Positions 1-10,470 of a stretch of 64,000 nt of DNA are shown here, piece by piece. The first letter of the stretch is position 1, and every line of letters begins with the position of its first letter. Below the pieces are notes generated by a model. It did not search any database and was not told the origin of the DNA. It was given only the letters and a program-made list of their open reading frames with translations. The position numbers and the translations under genes were made by a program. The DNA is from Chionoecetes opilio (taxonomy: Eukaryota > Arthropoda > Malacostraca > Decapoda > Majidae). The DNA is taken from the NCBI GenBank assembly GCA_016584305.1, contig JACEEZ010018908.1:477434-541433 (forward strand), in the 5' to 3' direction.

Positions 1-205
1 GGTGGGAGGGAGGGATAGAGGGAAAAGGAAAGGAGGGTCAGGCAGGCAGGCAGAAGAGAGGGAGGGAGAGGGAGAGGGAGGGAGGGGGAGACAAAGTGGG
101 TCAGCCTAACCCTGGAGGCAATGTCGTAATTCTCTCTCCACCTACAAGCACTCCTCTTCTCTCATCTCCTCTCCTCTCTCCTCTCCTTCCTCCTCCTCGT
201 TTTCT
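1..205. repeat. purine-rich then pyrimidine-rich low-complexity sequence
   Basis: Bases 1-115 are GGGA/GGCA-type purine-rich sequence and 135-200 are CT/CTCC-rich. No reading frame or gene signal is visible. It ends at the TTAA of the first piggyBac-like MITE. Confidence 0.7.
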
Positions 206-411
206 TTAACCCTTTCGCACCTAGATCTTTCCTTTGCTATAAAAAGTTTGTATGCTGTTGAGCCATAAAATAACGAAAAGTAACTGAATTAGTTAGTCGA
301 CAAGGACACTATAAGCAGGTCATATCTATAAAATACTGCGTATATTAACTAAAAATCGTCTAATGGTAGCCAAATTACAATGGAAATTACGTTCTGGGTC
401 TCAAGGGTTAA
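206..411 (+). mobile_element. piggyBac-like MITE, copy 1
   Basis: A ~206-bp non-coding element bounded by TTAA on both sides. The left end resembles CCCTTTCGCACCTAGATC and the right end is the reverse complement of CCCTTGAGACCCAGAACG. The inner part (calling GTATGCTGTTGAGCCATAA, then CTAAAAATCGTCTAATGG) is shared with 13 other copies here. TTAA flanks and CCC-starting ends are typical of piggyBac; the family assignment is inference because no transposase is present. Confidence 0.75.
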
Positions 412-1211
412 CCTTACACCCTCCCATCCTCTCCTCTCTCTCCTTCTCCTTTACAATCATATGTTTGCCTTATCTATCCTATGTCTCAATTTAGATTAGA
501 TAAGTGTAGTTTTAATACAGTCTATATATTACGGTAAAATAGGAAGTTATATTTAAAAATAATATATATTATTTTTTATTATTTTCCTCCTCCTCGTCTT
601 CCACCTAAACTTAATTATAGAGTATAGGCCTAAAACACCACGGCAAATCCTGCTTATGGATATAAATGCACATATTACTGGGGGTATGAAACCAGCCTTT
701 TCTATATCCAGAAAACACTAAAATGATAAATGTATGTATAAATAGAAAATTGAATATGTATTATGCACTTATGAGCTAAAATTTCCTTCCTAAGTAATGC
801 GCAATAGCCTGATAACAACGCAGTCTGGGCAGGCTTTTTAGGGATAGCAGGAATTGGAAGAGGGAAAAATGTACCCCTGTGATGATAGTGTCCCCTATCG
901 GCCCACTCACCGTCAACAAGCATCTTTGTTTGTTCCCAAAGCACGTGAGCCATTTCTCACGCCATACGATAACCAGCAACAGGAAATACTAGCGTTATAA
1001 CATGAGTTACCAGTGCTGGTGCTGGTGGTAAATTAGCACTTGAGGTAACCTTCTTGTAGATACTTGTCAATTTGTCATTGTTACTGTCAAACACACACTG
1101 CATACATCCGGACCTCTACACCTGATAACAGAGGGGCGGCCTCCCCTTCTTCTGCCCCCCCGGCCCTTACACCCGCTGATTTCAGGTGCTTGGCCATGCA
1201 GAATACCAACG
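412..1211. other. intergenic, no gene recognised
   Basis: AT-rich sequence. Short open frames on the minus strand around 700-980 have no recognisable domain. A phrase near 450-480 (CTTTACAATCATATG) recurs at 26080-26096, where it belongs to a pogo/Tigger-like helix-turn-helix relic, so part of this stretch may be the same family. Confidence 0.4.
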
Positions 1212-1329
1212 TTGCCGACCAAGGTCAGCCTGATAAGACCAGTATATAAAAAGTGTGGCAGTGGGCAGCCTGTAGTCACTCCCATTGCCCTGCAGCGCCG
1301 CCACTACACAGGGAACATGGCCGTTTGTC

Positions 1330-1886
1330 CGCTACTGACGGGGATACTGGTGGTAAGTCTCTCTCTCTCTCATGTTGGCATCACAGGCAATGAGGAAGCA
1401 GACGCCTTGGCCAAGCAGGCGACCATGAATGAAGCAGTGACTGTCGTTATTCCCAGGACCCTCCGACAGTTGAGGGGCACTGTGAGGCGCCGGGCGGAAG
1501 CTCAGAGACGGAGGGTGCACGAACAGGAGGCTGGCTGCGGCAGCACGAGTGCCCGGTGGTACACCGATGTGGCCGCTGGGTGCCTGCTCCCACCACAACG
1601 TCCTCTAAGTCGGTTGTGCGAGGTGGTGAGATCCAGGATCAAACTTGGGTACCCTTATGGATGGGAAATTGGCATCAACACGCCGGAGGAAGGGCGTCGC
1701 TGTAGGCTGTGCGCTACTGAGGATGGGCACACACTTGCTCACTACCTTCGTGACTGTGGCTGCGTTACCCGCCAAAGACAACAGTGTTCTGTGCCCACAC
1801 CCACCCTTGCTGAACTTGCAATTCACTTCATTAGTCTCCTCCCACAAACACTAACTGCACATCCAGAATTCTGTGCCATTAGATGA
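1330..1886 (+). pseudogene. non-LTR retrotransposon relic: RNase H end plus C-terminal Cys/His motif
   Basis: The translated frame contains HVGITGNEEADALAKQAT, the classic end of an RNase H domain in Jockey/I/R1-type non-LTR retrotransposons. About 100 residues further on is CRLC...DGHTLAHYLRDC, the zinc-knuckle-like C-terminus of such ORF2 proteins. Only the distal ~190 codons survive, so this is a 5'-truncated element. After the stop (about 1884) there is an (AAAAC)n stretch at 1902-1920 that could be the 3' tail. There is no sign of a host promoter or introns. Superfamily beyond 'non-LTR with RNase H' is not assigned. Confidence 0.7.
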
Positions 1887-2075
1887 TTAATCTAAGGAAG
1901 AACAAAACAAAACAAAACAAAAATGTGAAGCTTACTAAAACAACAATATTGTCCATCGTATTAATGTACTAGTACTATCATCAGCTAATATTATGTATCC
2001 TGAGATAAGACTTATCTCGAAACAGTCTTTTTCACAAATGTTAATTCAATTGTGAATAAAAGTATTGAATCTGAA

Positions 2076-2174
<99 letters not shown>

Positions 2175-2207
2175 GCTCGCTCGCTCGCTCGCTCGCTCGC
2201 TCGCTCG

Positions 2208-2280
<73 letters not shown>
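2076..2280. repeat. (CT)n/(CGCT)n microsatellite ending in (CA)n
   Basis: About 200 bp of CT dinucleotides with a block of CGCT tetranucleotides near 2172-2212 and ACACAC at its right end. It lies directly before the acceptor of the CBM14 exon and so acts as an extreme pyrimidine tract. Frames reading through it are artefacts. Confidence 0.95.
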
Positions 2281-2283
<3 letters not shown>

Positions 2284-2309
2284 TTTGTCCCTTCTCCTTC
2301 ACCACGCAG

Positions 2310-2633
2310 GTGTTCACCGCCACTGGCCTGCTCGCCCTCGACCCCTGCAAGCCCAACTGTTACGCCCTCACCCCAGGGCTCAAAGTTCCGGACCCAAAGG
2401 ACTGCACTCACTTCTACGTTTGCGTCAAAGGAATACCATCTGATCACGCCGTCGCCTGCCCAACAGACACAATGTTTGACCCGCTCACGAGAGCTTGTGT
2501 GCCTGGCAACAACTGTGAGGCGTCCTGCAGGATACCTTTGCAGGAAACCGCCAACGCCATCAATCCCGCCGCAAAAGCTAAAACAACCCCCCCTACCACC
2601 ACCACCACCTTCGGCTGTAACACTATGCCTTAA
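2310..2633 (+). CDS. chitin-binding peritrophin-A (CBM14) protein, terminal exon (partial gene)
   Basis: The exon begins after a pyrimidine tract and CGCAG acceptor (AG at 2308-2309), in phase 0, and runs 107 codons to TAA at 2631-2633. Residues encoded early form a CBM14-type cysteine pattern: DPCKPNC, then KDCTHFYVCV, ACP, TMFDPLTRACV and NCEASC. This fold binds chitin in peritrophic-matrix and cuticle proteins of arthropods. The tail is a Thr/Pro-rich linker, common in mucin-like peritrophins. The other exons (signal peptide, further domains) lie outside or were not found upstream. A polyadenylation signal AATAAA at 2838-2843 is about 205 bases after the stop. The domain call is firm; the exact gene is unknown. 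Confidence 0.75.
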   Translation: MFTATGLLALDPCKPNCYALTPGLKVPDPKDCTHFYVCVKGIPSDHAVACPTDTMFDPLTRACVPGNNCEASCRIPLQETANAINPAAKAKTTPPTTTTTFGCNTMP

Positions 2634-2837
2634 CCCCAATAACTGTGTTGCTCTTCCTCACCACCCCGATGCGTCACACCTGTCACCATCAAGACTACTT
2701 GTAGAGTTAGGACAGCGAGTGAGCGGCGTGCTAACCCTCCGTTTGGATATGTTCATTTTTATCCAAGACAACCGTTATCCTTTCCTTTGTTAAATTCCAC
2801 AGCACACTTCATGACAATGTGAGGTAGGCAGCAAAGA

Positions 2838-2843
2838 AATAAA
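2838..2843 (+). terminator. AATAAA polyadenylation signal for the CBM14 gene
   Basis: A canonical hexamer at a normal 3'-UTR distance from the stop at 2633. Inferred from position only. Confidence 0.45.
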
Positions 2844-3034
2844 AGCATATCATGTGTATGTATGAGCAATCTTTCAATTCACCACAGGTCACAGTAATTA
2901 AAGATGCACCAGCCTACATCGTCTGCATGTCTACATCAATCCTACGCAGTATAATGTATCCCTGATATTCGTTTTCTCTACATAAATACCAGACCCTCAC
3001 AAATTTTGTCTTAGTTTCCTCCGACCCTCAATAC

Positions 3035-3143
<109 letters not shown>

Positions 3144-3400
3144 CTTGGCGTATAGCGCCTGTAAACAGTGACCTCCAGGGGTGGGATGGTAGGCCCTGGA
3201 GGACAGTGATAGTTGTCCCTCGCCCTTGGTGGCGCACAAGGTAAAGAGTTAATGGGCAGCATGTGGGTGTCCTTAGACTACTCGACGGTGCAGAAAGATT
3301 TTAAGCGGATTTAGGTTATCATCGGGGATCGAACTCGGGTCACCAAGAACGCCACTCGGAGACGCTAACCTACTGCCACCGCTACCGGCCCCCCAACCTC
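3144..3400 (-). mobile_element. tRNA-derived SINE with (TA)n tail
   Basis: The reverse complement near 3400-3325 shows a tRNA-like head: box A-like GTGGCAGTAGGTTAGCGTC and, ~35 bases later, box B-like GAGTTCGATCCC. A tRNA-unrelated body of ~170 bp follows and then the TA tail. The spacing and the RNA polymerase III boxes support a SINE. It cannot be a functional tRNA gene because the acceptor stem does not close. Confidence 0.7.
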
Positions 3401-3542
3401 CCCTGCCACATCAGTCCACCTGCTCTCTCTCCTTGGCCTCTCCCATCTGGGCCTGTTCTCACGACACAACAACCGGTGGTATCAAATTCATATAATAATC
3501 TTACATGGATCTAATACGTATCCGCAATTTATACAATATACT

Positions 3543-3543
3543 C

Positions 3544-3581
<38 letters not shown>

Positions 3582-3600
3582 TGGTGTGTGTGTGTGTGTG

Positions 3601-3640
<40 letters not shown>

Positions 3641-3651
3641 TGTGTGTGTTA
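3543..3651. repeat. (GT)n microsatellite
   Basis: About 109 bp of GT repeats with GGT/TTG interruptions. Confidence 0.95.
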
Positions 3652-4053
3652 ACCAAGACCATAAGAATACAAGCACGGAGTCTACAAAGGGTTAGCTGGC
3701 CAACACAAGGCATTACCTGTAAACTAATGTAATAATATCTGCATGTCATGGATTACAATATCTAATCTTCATATAAAACTTCCTAATAAACAAGTAATCA
3801 CATTAACTACCTTGCCACCAAACCTGTTACAATTATTTACAATACTATGAATTAAACAATTTTTGTCTGTCTCTTAACTAAACTTAAGTATACCACCACA
3901 AGGCAGTCGGAGGCGGCTACAACCGAGACCACCGAGACACGTGATCTCGGTGGCCACGCTACAACACCCGACCTTCAAGTCTGGATCAGCCCCTGTGTTA
4001 CATACTGCAGGCTCACTCGGCGCCCGATACCCTTTTTGAGAAACTAATCCGAA

Positions 4054-4056
<3 letters not shown>

Positions 4057-4098
<42 letters not shown>

Positions 4099-4122
4099 AC
4101 ACACACACACACATACACACAC
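4057..4122. repeat. (TC)n plus (AC)n compound microsatellite
   Basis: TC repeats to about 4096 followed by AC repeats. Confidence 0.9.
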
Positions 4123-4401
4123 GTACGGTAAAATTTTGGCGACACAGCCGCTTGTCACGCACGCCACCGGAAGCCTCCCCGGCACTACACGCCACCACAC
4201 GCCGTGCTAACAACCATGGTGCTTACTGCCTTCCGTGACAGGATTAAATCAGGGAAATCGTTTAAGTTTGGAGCAGCTAGGATTACACTGAAATACATTT
4301 TTTTACGTTCTGAATATACATCATATTATAATCACCGTGCTATCAAATCATAGGTGACAACATCTTTGAGGATAACCATGGCACTAGCACATCCTTTCAA
4401 G

Positions 4402-4427
4402 TTGTTGTTGTTGTTGTTGTTGTTTTT
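4402..4427. repeat. (GTT)n microsatellite
   Basis: Eight GTT units or so. The surrounding 3650-4730 stretch holds no recognised gene. Confidence 0.85.
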
Positions 4428-4753
4428 CATCACAATGGACTGGCCAAGGACACAACAAAAAGAGGTAACACAAAGCCCGCTGAGTTGCCAGTCCCTATAA
4501 AGAAGACAGTAAGATAATAAAAAAAAAAGGGGTCTGGAAAGTCTGGAGGCAAAATGACGTTTGAACGCAGCAAAGAAGAGAAAAAAAAAGTGCATACATG
4601 TAACCATTTTATTGATCAAGGCCGTGGGCAAATGACATACAGGTCTCAACCTTACCCATAGATCGGTCTCTATGAGTTATATATAAGCTTCCTACTAGCA
4701 TTGTAGCTCTGACCATCGCGAGTCCAGCAAGTGATCATGACAAATCTGAATAA

Positions 4754-4765
4754 CACACACACACA

Positions 4766-4805
<40 letters not shown>
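4754..4805. repeat. (AC)n microsatellite
   Basis: About 50 bp of AC with one AT interruption. Confidence 0.95.
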
Positions 4806-4807
<2 letters not shown>

Positions 4808-5227
4808 GGCTGGCGATCACGAATCCAGCTCGCGTGGACAAGACCGTGGGTGAATAAGACACCCCCCACACACACAGTTCGGATGATTTGAAGGAGATGA
4901 AAGGGTTCCACCGGGAATGTGAGAAGGAAAAAGAAAAGGAGACGGTGAATTTCAGGGATATCTTGGAAAATCAGGTAAAGGAAAAGGTAGTTAAGATTAT
5001 CAAAGAAAAAGAACAATTTGGTAAGACACAGTTGACAAAAAAAAATGTATTGTGACCTAACCCCACCTTTTGACTCACTAACCTAACCTAAACCCACGTT
5101 TTAACCTCCTAACTAAAGCCAAATCCTCATTAAAAAGTGTCCGCGGCAAGGGAAAAACCAGAGGCGATGCAGGTCACAAGAGGAAGATTGAGGCGCACGT
5201 AAACACTTGTCTCTCACCTCCCTGTCA

Positions 5228-5452
5228 ATAACAAGTCATATCTCCAAAAGTAATGATACCGTTTCTGTCGCAAATAACTTTTTTTTTTTGGGGGGGGGAG
5301 GGGGTTAAAAGGTTAGGTATTGATTAGGTAAAGGTTCGGTTAGGTATAATTTGTTTTTCAATAATTTTTGTCGCAAATCACCACCCCCCCCCCACACACA
5401 CACAAAGAAAGAAGAAATAAAAAGTTATTTGCGACAGAAACTGTTAGCAGAT
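5228..5452. mobile_element. foldback (hairpin) element A
   Basis: GTTTCTGTCGCAAATAACTT at about 5261-5281 recurs inverted at about 5424-5445 (AGTTATTTGCGACAGAAACT). Outer bases partly pair too (ATCTCCAAAAGTAATG against the far side). The loop contains G/T and C/A homopolymer runs. This is the shape of a hairpin MITE; the family is unknown. Confidence 0.55.
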
Positions 5453-5612
5453 TCATTCAAAACACATCATAACTCCCCAGAAAAAAAATAGTTTCGTCCA
5501 GCAAAGAGAATTCGATGTCAAACTGGTAATTTACCATAATTATATACTCCGGTAAATATTTACGTTATGACTGTTGCAAGATTGTCAGACAAGTTCGACT
5601 TTTTTTCCCTTA

Positions 5613-5776
5613 GTATGTGATGATTTTGCTAATGGAGATAGGTTTTTTTCCTGTGCAAACCTCAAATGTTTTTTGCTATTCGAAAAAGTTATGACAAATT
5701 TCGATAAATACTTTTTAGACGTTTTGACTAGAAAAAAACCTCTCCATTTGTAAAAGCATCAAATAATAAGCTAACC
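5613..5776. mobile_element. foldback (hairpin) element B
   Basis: The left arm around 5618-5651 (TGATGATTTTGCTAATGGAG then AGGTTTTTTTC) pairs with an inverted right arm around 5730-5770 (GAAAAAAACCTCTCCATTTG then AAAGCATCAAA). There is no coding capacity. Probably a non-autonomous DNA element. Confidence 0.55.
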
Positions 5777-5785
5777 AAACCATTA

Positions 5786-5862
5786 AACTAACCTAACCTA
5801 ACCTAACCCTCTAACTAACCTAAACTAACCTAACACTCAAACTAACCTAAACAAACCTAGCC
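5786..5862. repeat. CCTAA-type (arthropod telomere-like) short repeat
   Basis: Degenerate tandem ACCTA/CCTAA units between foldback element B and a minus-strand SINE. TTAGG is the usual arthropod telomere unit, but the array is short, imperfect and interstitial. It may equally be the 3' tail of the SINE next to it. Confidence 0.6.
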
Positions 5863-5877
5863 TATGAAAACGTCCAC

Positions 5878-5968
5878 GCTAGAATGAACTTCGTGGCAAT
5901 GAGTGGAGTTCGAACGCAGGGACGCTGCACGCAAGCCTTTACCACTGAGCCACCCTGACGGGCAGGAA
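5878..5968 (-). mobile_element. tRNA-derived SINE head
   Basis: On the minus strand, GGGTGGCTCAGTGGTAAAGG (box A) is followed after ~35 bases by GCGTTCGAACTCC (box B). The 3' side runs into TTAGG-like repeats (5862-5786). Too little arm pairing for a true tRNA gene. Confidence 0.65.
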
Positions 5969-6049
5969 GCAAATGCATGACCCAGCACTATTATAGTCCA
6001 GTTTTCCTTTAACACCTAACCACCAGAGTTATCATGGCAACCAGTTATC

Positions 6050-6308
6050 TCCAGTCGCAAGACACAAGTAAAGGAACATGTGCATGGGGCAGGACTTTGG
6101 CAGACTATACAAACATACGCCAGCATGTGGTATGCTGACCACATCATTATCAATAACAGCAAAAGCAAGGCAGCTATGAGGCTGGATCCTGAGGACCTTC
6201 CAAACCAGGAGTGAACAGTGTATGCTGCCTCTTTGGAAGTCACTGGTGCTACCACGCCTAGAATGCTGCTGTCAGCTCTGGTCACCACATAAAATATCAG
6301 AAATTTAC
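6050..6308 (+). pseudogene. CR1/Jockey-like LINE, upstream piece of a split copy
   Basis: The frame around 6150-6308 reads ITAKARQL, a stop, then GWILRTFQTRSEQC, LPLWKSLVLPRLECC and LWSPHKISEI. This is the end of the RT palm/thumb region of CR1/Jockey-like LINEs (the family hallmark here is LEYCCPLWSP). It stops abruptly at 6308, where a foldback DNA element is inserted, and the same protein resumes at 9927. The in-frame stop shows it is dead. Confidence 0.7.
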
Positions 6309-6767
6309 GGTAAAGATTCGTGTTATTGCCCCTGCCTTATCTCGTTTCCCACTTTATGAGGGACTAAACTTTTGTCATGCACGTCTTCTACTAACCTTCA
6401 AACCTCTTGGTAAGCTGATACTTTGGTCAAAATCACGGATAAAATGAACTAATAAGAATAAATAAGGTGCTACTCCCTCGTCGCCATTAGCGCAGTCTAG
6501 ACCGCGGGACGGGCACCTCTCCCAGTCCCAGCCCTCCCTCACGGACAGCAGCCAGGGTAGGTTATAGCGCATTTTCGCGGCCGCTCTGGCCCGGTCTGGA
6601 CTGGGCTAGTCCCGGGCGGCCACTGTTTTTGCGAGGCAGTTTAGACCAGGCTGGAACGGACTGGGCCGGGCTAGGCCAGATAGCAGGACCACCTTGGACT
6701 AGTGTGGGGAGAACTGGCGCATGCGCACTACAGTCAGCGGGGAAGGCGACCAGGAGCTTCTCGTGCT

Positions 6768-9378
6768 GCGATCACATGCACAAAAATCAACAAGATAATG
6801 AACTACAAGCTGGATTTACCAAGAAAAGACACATCGAAGACAACCTGTTTCTTTTAAACTACTGCATCGAACAGTCTTTCAAGATGAAGAGACCATTAAT
6901 AACCATCGCTATAGATTTCAAGAAAGCCTTTGACAGTGTGAAAAGAAAGCCCCTATTAGAATGCCAAAAAAAGTTCAGGATACATCCACACATAATTAGA
7001 GAGAACTGAAACTCGAGAAATGCCAGTGGTCGCTGGCAGTTTTAACTCAAAGGTTGGTCTACTGTGTTTTCCCTCCGCGACTAATATTTTTCATAAATCA
7101 ATTTCGCAATGAATATTGATGCACCGCATCTGAATACTAAAAAAGAACGTTCTTCTGTTGTTCTAGTAAGTGTATGCATGACATGCATTACGATTGAACG
7201 TTCTAAGATAGCAATTTAATGCAAATTACTCGCCTCGAGTAGCAGAGCTTAATATATTTTTTACATGTATATTGTGGCATGTAAAATTTGGGCGATGTTC
7301 ACACTGTTTTCTAAGACAGTACTGCTGCGTCTGGCAAACGCTTGTCAAAATACAATAAGCAATGCCTTGGAAAAACGAAGAATAAAGAATGCCGAAATCG
7401 GCTTGTTGCTGCGACAATGTAGGTTATAATTGTGGAGGCGACACGCCGCGGCGGGGAGTGGTGGGCGGGGAGATTGTGGCGGGGAGATTGAATCAAAACA
7501 TTGCCACTTCACGCGTCGACTCATTGCACTTCCAGGCTTTCTATCTGATTGATACACAATAATAACAGGAGCATATGACTGCCTAGGTATAGATAACTTC
7601 TAAACATACGTTATTGACTTTATAATATCATAGAGTAGCATTTACCTCGCCTCCTCAACTATAACCTACTTGGTTATTTGGTTATATACAATGTTTTACA
7701 GAATCAGGCTTCTATACAATATACATATAGAAGAAAATCGTTCTTAATATTATACTTTTGTGTTTTAAGTGCAGTGGAATAAGCCCATATTTTTCTTTCA
7801 AGTTGACCAACTTTTCACCAAATTGTGAGTTAAAACTGCCAGCGACCACTGGCATTTCGGAGTTGCAGTTCTCTCTAATTGACGTCATAAGTGACATATA
7901 CCTAAATGACAAGACCATCCTGTATCTAAACAATGAGATCGTAACAAACATGGATGTCACCAGCGGAATAAGGCAAGGTTGCAATGGTTCAACATCACTG
8001 TTCTTAATGATAACATATATCATCATCCTAGACCTGAACCAAACAAATATTGGATTCAAAGATGAGATATGCTTTATCCCTGCATTGTTTTATGCAGATG
8101 ATGGCCTTATTTTAGCACAAAGTGAATCAGCTGCCCTAAACATGACATTGACACTCATCGAAGCAGCAAGAGCAAGTGGCCTGGAGATGAATAAAGACAA
8201 AAGCCATATAATGATTTACAACCATGAAACAGCTCTTGATAATCTCTGTGATATCAAAATAACAAAGGAAATAAAATACTTGGGGATAAATATCACCAAC
8301 AAAAGAAGATGCTTTGATCAATTCAAGAAAGAAACCATAAAGGAAGCCCAGAGGTTGAGCAATGTAACAGCAGCAGTAGTGGCAAAAAGCACCAACAGGG
8401 TCCTCATTGGGAAAACATACTGGAAACAAGTGGTGTTACCCAAGCTTCTCTACTGTCAAGGCATCATACCATACAACAGTAACAACCTAGAAAAACTCCA
8501 AACAACAGAGAACAAAGCTTTCAGAACAATACTACGAGCCCCCAAATACACACCAAACAGTTTCCTTAAAGGTGAAATTGGATCATCTTTGATGAAAACC
8601 AGAGATGCAAAAGCTAAACTCTCATACATAAGATACATTATGGCCCACTCCACAAATGATCTACTGAAACGATGCTTGATACAAAGACTAGAAAATGGGA
8701 AAGATTACTGGACCAAAACAGTCAACAGTTATTTAAAAGAGCTTAATACCAACATATACCAACTTAGTATCAAAACACAACAAGAAATAACCGACAAATT
8801 AAAAGAACATGATACCAAGAAATGGAGAGCAGAACTATTTGAAAAAGAGACACTTAGACTTTACAGAACATACAAAACACACATAAAAGAAATACTTTTA
8901 TGATAATGATGAATCCACTACAATTTTGATAAGATGCAGAAGCAACACACTGAAACTAAACTACAGGAACAGACACACCCACGGAAACACAGCATGCACG
9001 ACATGTAACACTGGACAGGATGAAGCTTTAGAACACTTCCTATTACACTGCGAGGAATATAAAGACATCAGGAAAAACTTAAACTTTCTACAAGACAACA
9101 CACTGACAAATGATGTAAAACTTGCAACATTTTTACTCCTAGCAGATGAACAGGATGCAGATGTGAAGAAACAAACTTTGTTACTGATGTGGAAAACAAG
9201 GAAACAGCAAGAACATAGATTAGCAAGAAAACCAAGACATTTCAAAATAACATTTACAAGTATAAGCACAAAACGGGGTGATCAAGCAACAAACACCACA
9301 ACACTTCAAGAATCAGAATTAAAATCACCGATACCAAGGTGTTACCCCCACACTTCATCGACACTTCATCGACGACTG
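6768..9378 (+). pseudogene. 5'-truncated non-LTR retrotransposon (level 3 of the nest)
   Basis: The element starts within the RT domain (GFTKKRHIEDNLFLLNY, AIDFKKAFDSV), is interrupted at 6998-7876, and resumes with GIRQGC, then FYADDGLILAQS, the YADD catalytic motif. The RT/thumb frame runs to a stop at 8901-8903. The C-terminal Cys/His block (CTTCNTGQDEALEHFLLHC) follows in a different frame from about 8903 to 9402, so a frameshift separates the two. The 3' end is a short repeat of CTTCATCGACA. The element lacks its 5' half and is inactive. It entered the ~490-bp TIR element with little or no target duplication (GCT at most). Confidence 0.8.
6998..7876. mobile_element. 879-bp TIR element inside the RT domain (level 4 of the nest)
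   Basis: The left end AGAGAGAACTGAAACTC and inverted right end AGAGAGAACTGCAACTC begin terminal inverted repeats of at least 60 bp, including ATGCCAGTGGTCGCTGGCAG at both ends. The flanking AATT (6994-6997, 7877-7880) is duplicated. Removing the element plus one AATT restores the RT frame exactly across HPHI/IDVI. The interior has no recognisable transposase, so it is non-autonomous. Confidence 0.85.
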
Positions 9379-9671
9379 CTGATAAGACATGAAACACCAT
9401 GATGGCCGACCATAAGACTAAAGTATCACAGGCGTGGTAGTTGTAAAGTCTTCAGCACAGGTTAAAAGGCGGACAACAAAAAGGATATTGACAAGATGGA
9501 CGCCTGCCGCCTCCACAGTTCAGTTCAGTACCGCCTACTCGATCCCCCAGCCAATAGGAACGACGAATGGGACGGGGCCAGTCTCGATGTATTTTCGCGA
9601 CCATCAGTCCACCCTGACCCGGTCCGGACTGGACTGAACCAGGGCGGTGAACGTCACGAAATGCGCTATTA

Positions 9672-9752
9672 GGTCAAGGTTAGGTTTAGGTTAGTTTAGC
9701 TTTTATTTTAAACTAAACTAAACTAAACCTAACCTTAATCTAACCTAGCCTG
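9672..9752. repeat. inverted TTAGG/CCTAA-like repeats
   Basis: GGTTAGGTTTAGG-type sequence on the left and CTAAACCTAACCTTA on the right form a small palindrome within the foldback element arm. Confidence 0.6.
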
Positions 9753-9926
9753 GCCGTGATCTTGACCAAAGTAACAGCTTGCCAAGAGGTTTGAAGGTTA
9801 GTAGAAGACGACGTGTATGACAAAAGATTAGTCCTGCCAAAGACTACTGTATACTGTATAGAGTAGTCTTTGGTCCTGCATGAGGTAGTAAGAGATATGG
9901 CAGGGGCGATAAAACGAATCTTTACC

Positions 9927-10433
9927 GAAATTACTGCACTAGAAGCTCCCCAAAGAGTTTTCACAAACAAGATCCATGGAGTTAAACACCTAAATTACTG
10001 GGAAGCTGCACCTATTTTCGCTTCACAGACCCAGAGAAGGATACGTCGTCATTTATGTTTGGAAGATTTTGGAAAACAGGGTACCAAACACCCATGTGCA
10101 AGAAACAGTGCACCCTGGGAGGCTAGGAGAGGAAGGCTGTGCTACGTGTGCACCACCCCAGGAGCATCTCATAGAGTTAGAACTCTGACACACCACAGCT
10201 TCACCTTCAGTGGTGCAAGATTATTCAACTGCATCCCAACAAAACTAAGAAACATGAGGGGTGTCTCACCCAACACCTTCAAGTACAACTTGGATGCCTG
10301 GCTGGCCAATATACCAGACCAACCGCCAACACCAGGATACACCAGCTCCAACTCAAACAGTCTCCTGCACTGGATCAAAGAGGAGAGAGAGCTGTCTGGT
10401 AACAGTGGAGACCCATCTCAGCTGCGTCGATAA
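9927..10433 (+). pseudogene. CR1/Jockey-like LINE, C-terminal piece of the split copy
   Basis: Continues the piece ending at 6308: EAPQRVFTNKIHGVKHLNYW, then SFTFSGARLFNCIPTKLRN, then FKYNLDAWLANIPDQPPTPG and a stop at 10431-10433. The last motifs (ARLFN.IP..LRN, FK..LD.WL..IPDQP) are the standard C-terminus of CR1-type ORF2 in crustaceans. The 3' side has short AAAGGTA repeats (10448-10470), possibly the LINE tail. The first ~20 codons of the open frame (9870-9926) belong to the foldback element, not to the LINE. Confidence 0.8.
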
Positions 10434-10470
10434 CTGACGAAATACTTCAAAGGTATCAAAGGTAAAGGTA

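Larger units (their letters stand above)
6565..9668. mobile_element. ~490-bp TIR element interrupted by a LINE (level 2 of the nest)
   Basis: It is made of 6565-6767 plus 9379-9668. The ends are TAGCGCATTTTCGCGG and, inverted, TAGCGCATTTCGTGAC. It is flanked by TTA on both sides (6562-6564 and 9669-9671), a 3-bp duplication as in PIF/Harbinger elements. An uninterrupted inverted copy lies at 11189-11687 and shows the pre-insertion sequence across the join. Confidence 0.8.
6309..9926. mobile_element. foldback DNA transposon (level 1 of the nest)
   Basis: The left end GGTAAAGATTCGTGTTATTG and the inverted right end (about 9926-9905) pair, and the arms continue. 6365-6425 (CTTCTACTAACCTTCAAACC) matches 9780-9830 inverted. 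The arms are ~125-170 bp. The flanks GAAATTTAC (6300-6308) and GAAATTAC (9927-9934) look like an 8-9 bp target duplication with a one-base slip. Removing the element rejoins the LINE frame. An 8-9 bp duplication fits hAT, P or Mutator types; no transposase remains, so the superfamily is open. Confidence 0.75.

Noticed and set aside
2012..2793. Several Arg/Glu- or Ser/Leu-rich frames over the (CT)n tract
   Set aside because: Products of dinucleotide repeat. Only the part after the acceptor at 2309 has a recognisable protein domain.
5786..5862. Telomere or chromosome end
   Set aside because: Units are short, irregular and interstitial, next to SINE and foldback elements; unique sequence continues on both sides.
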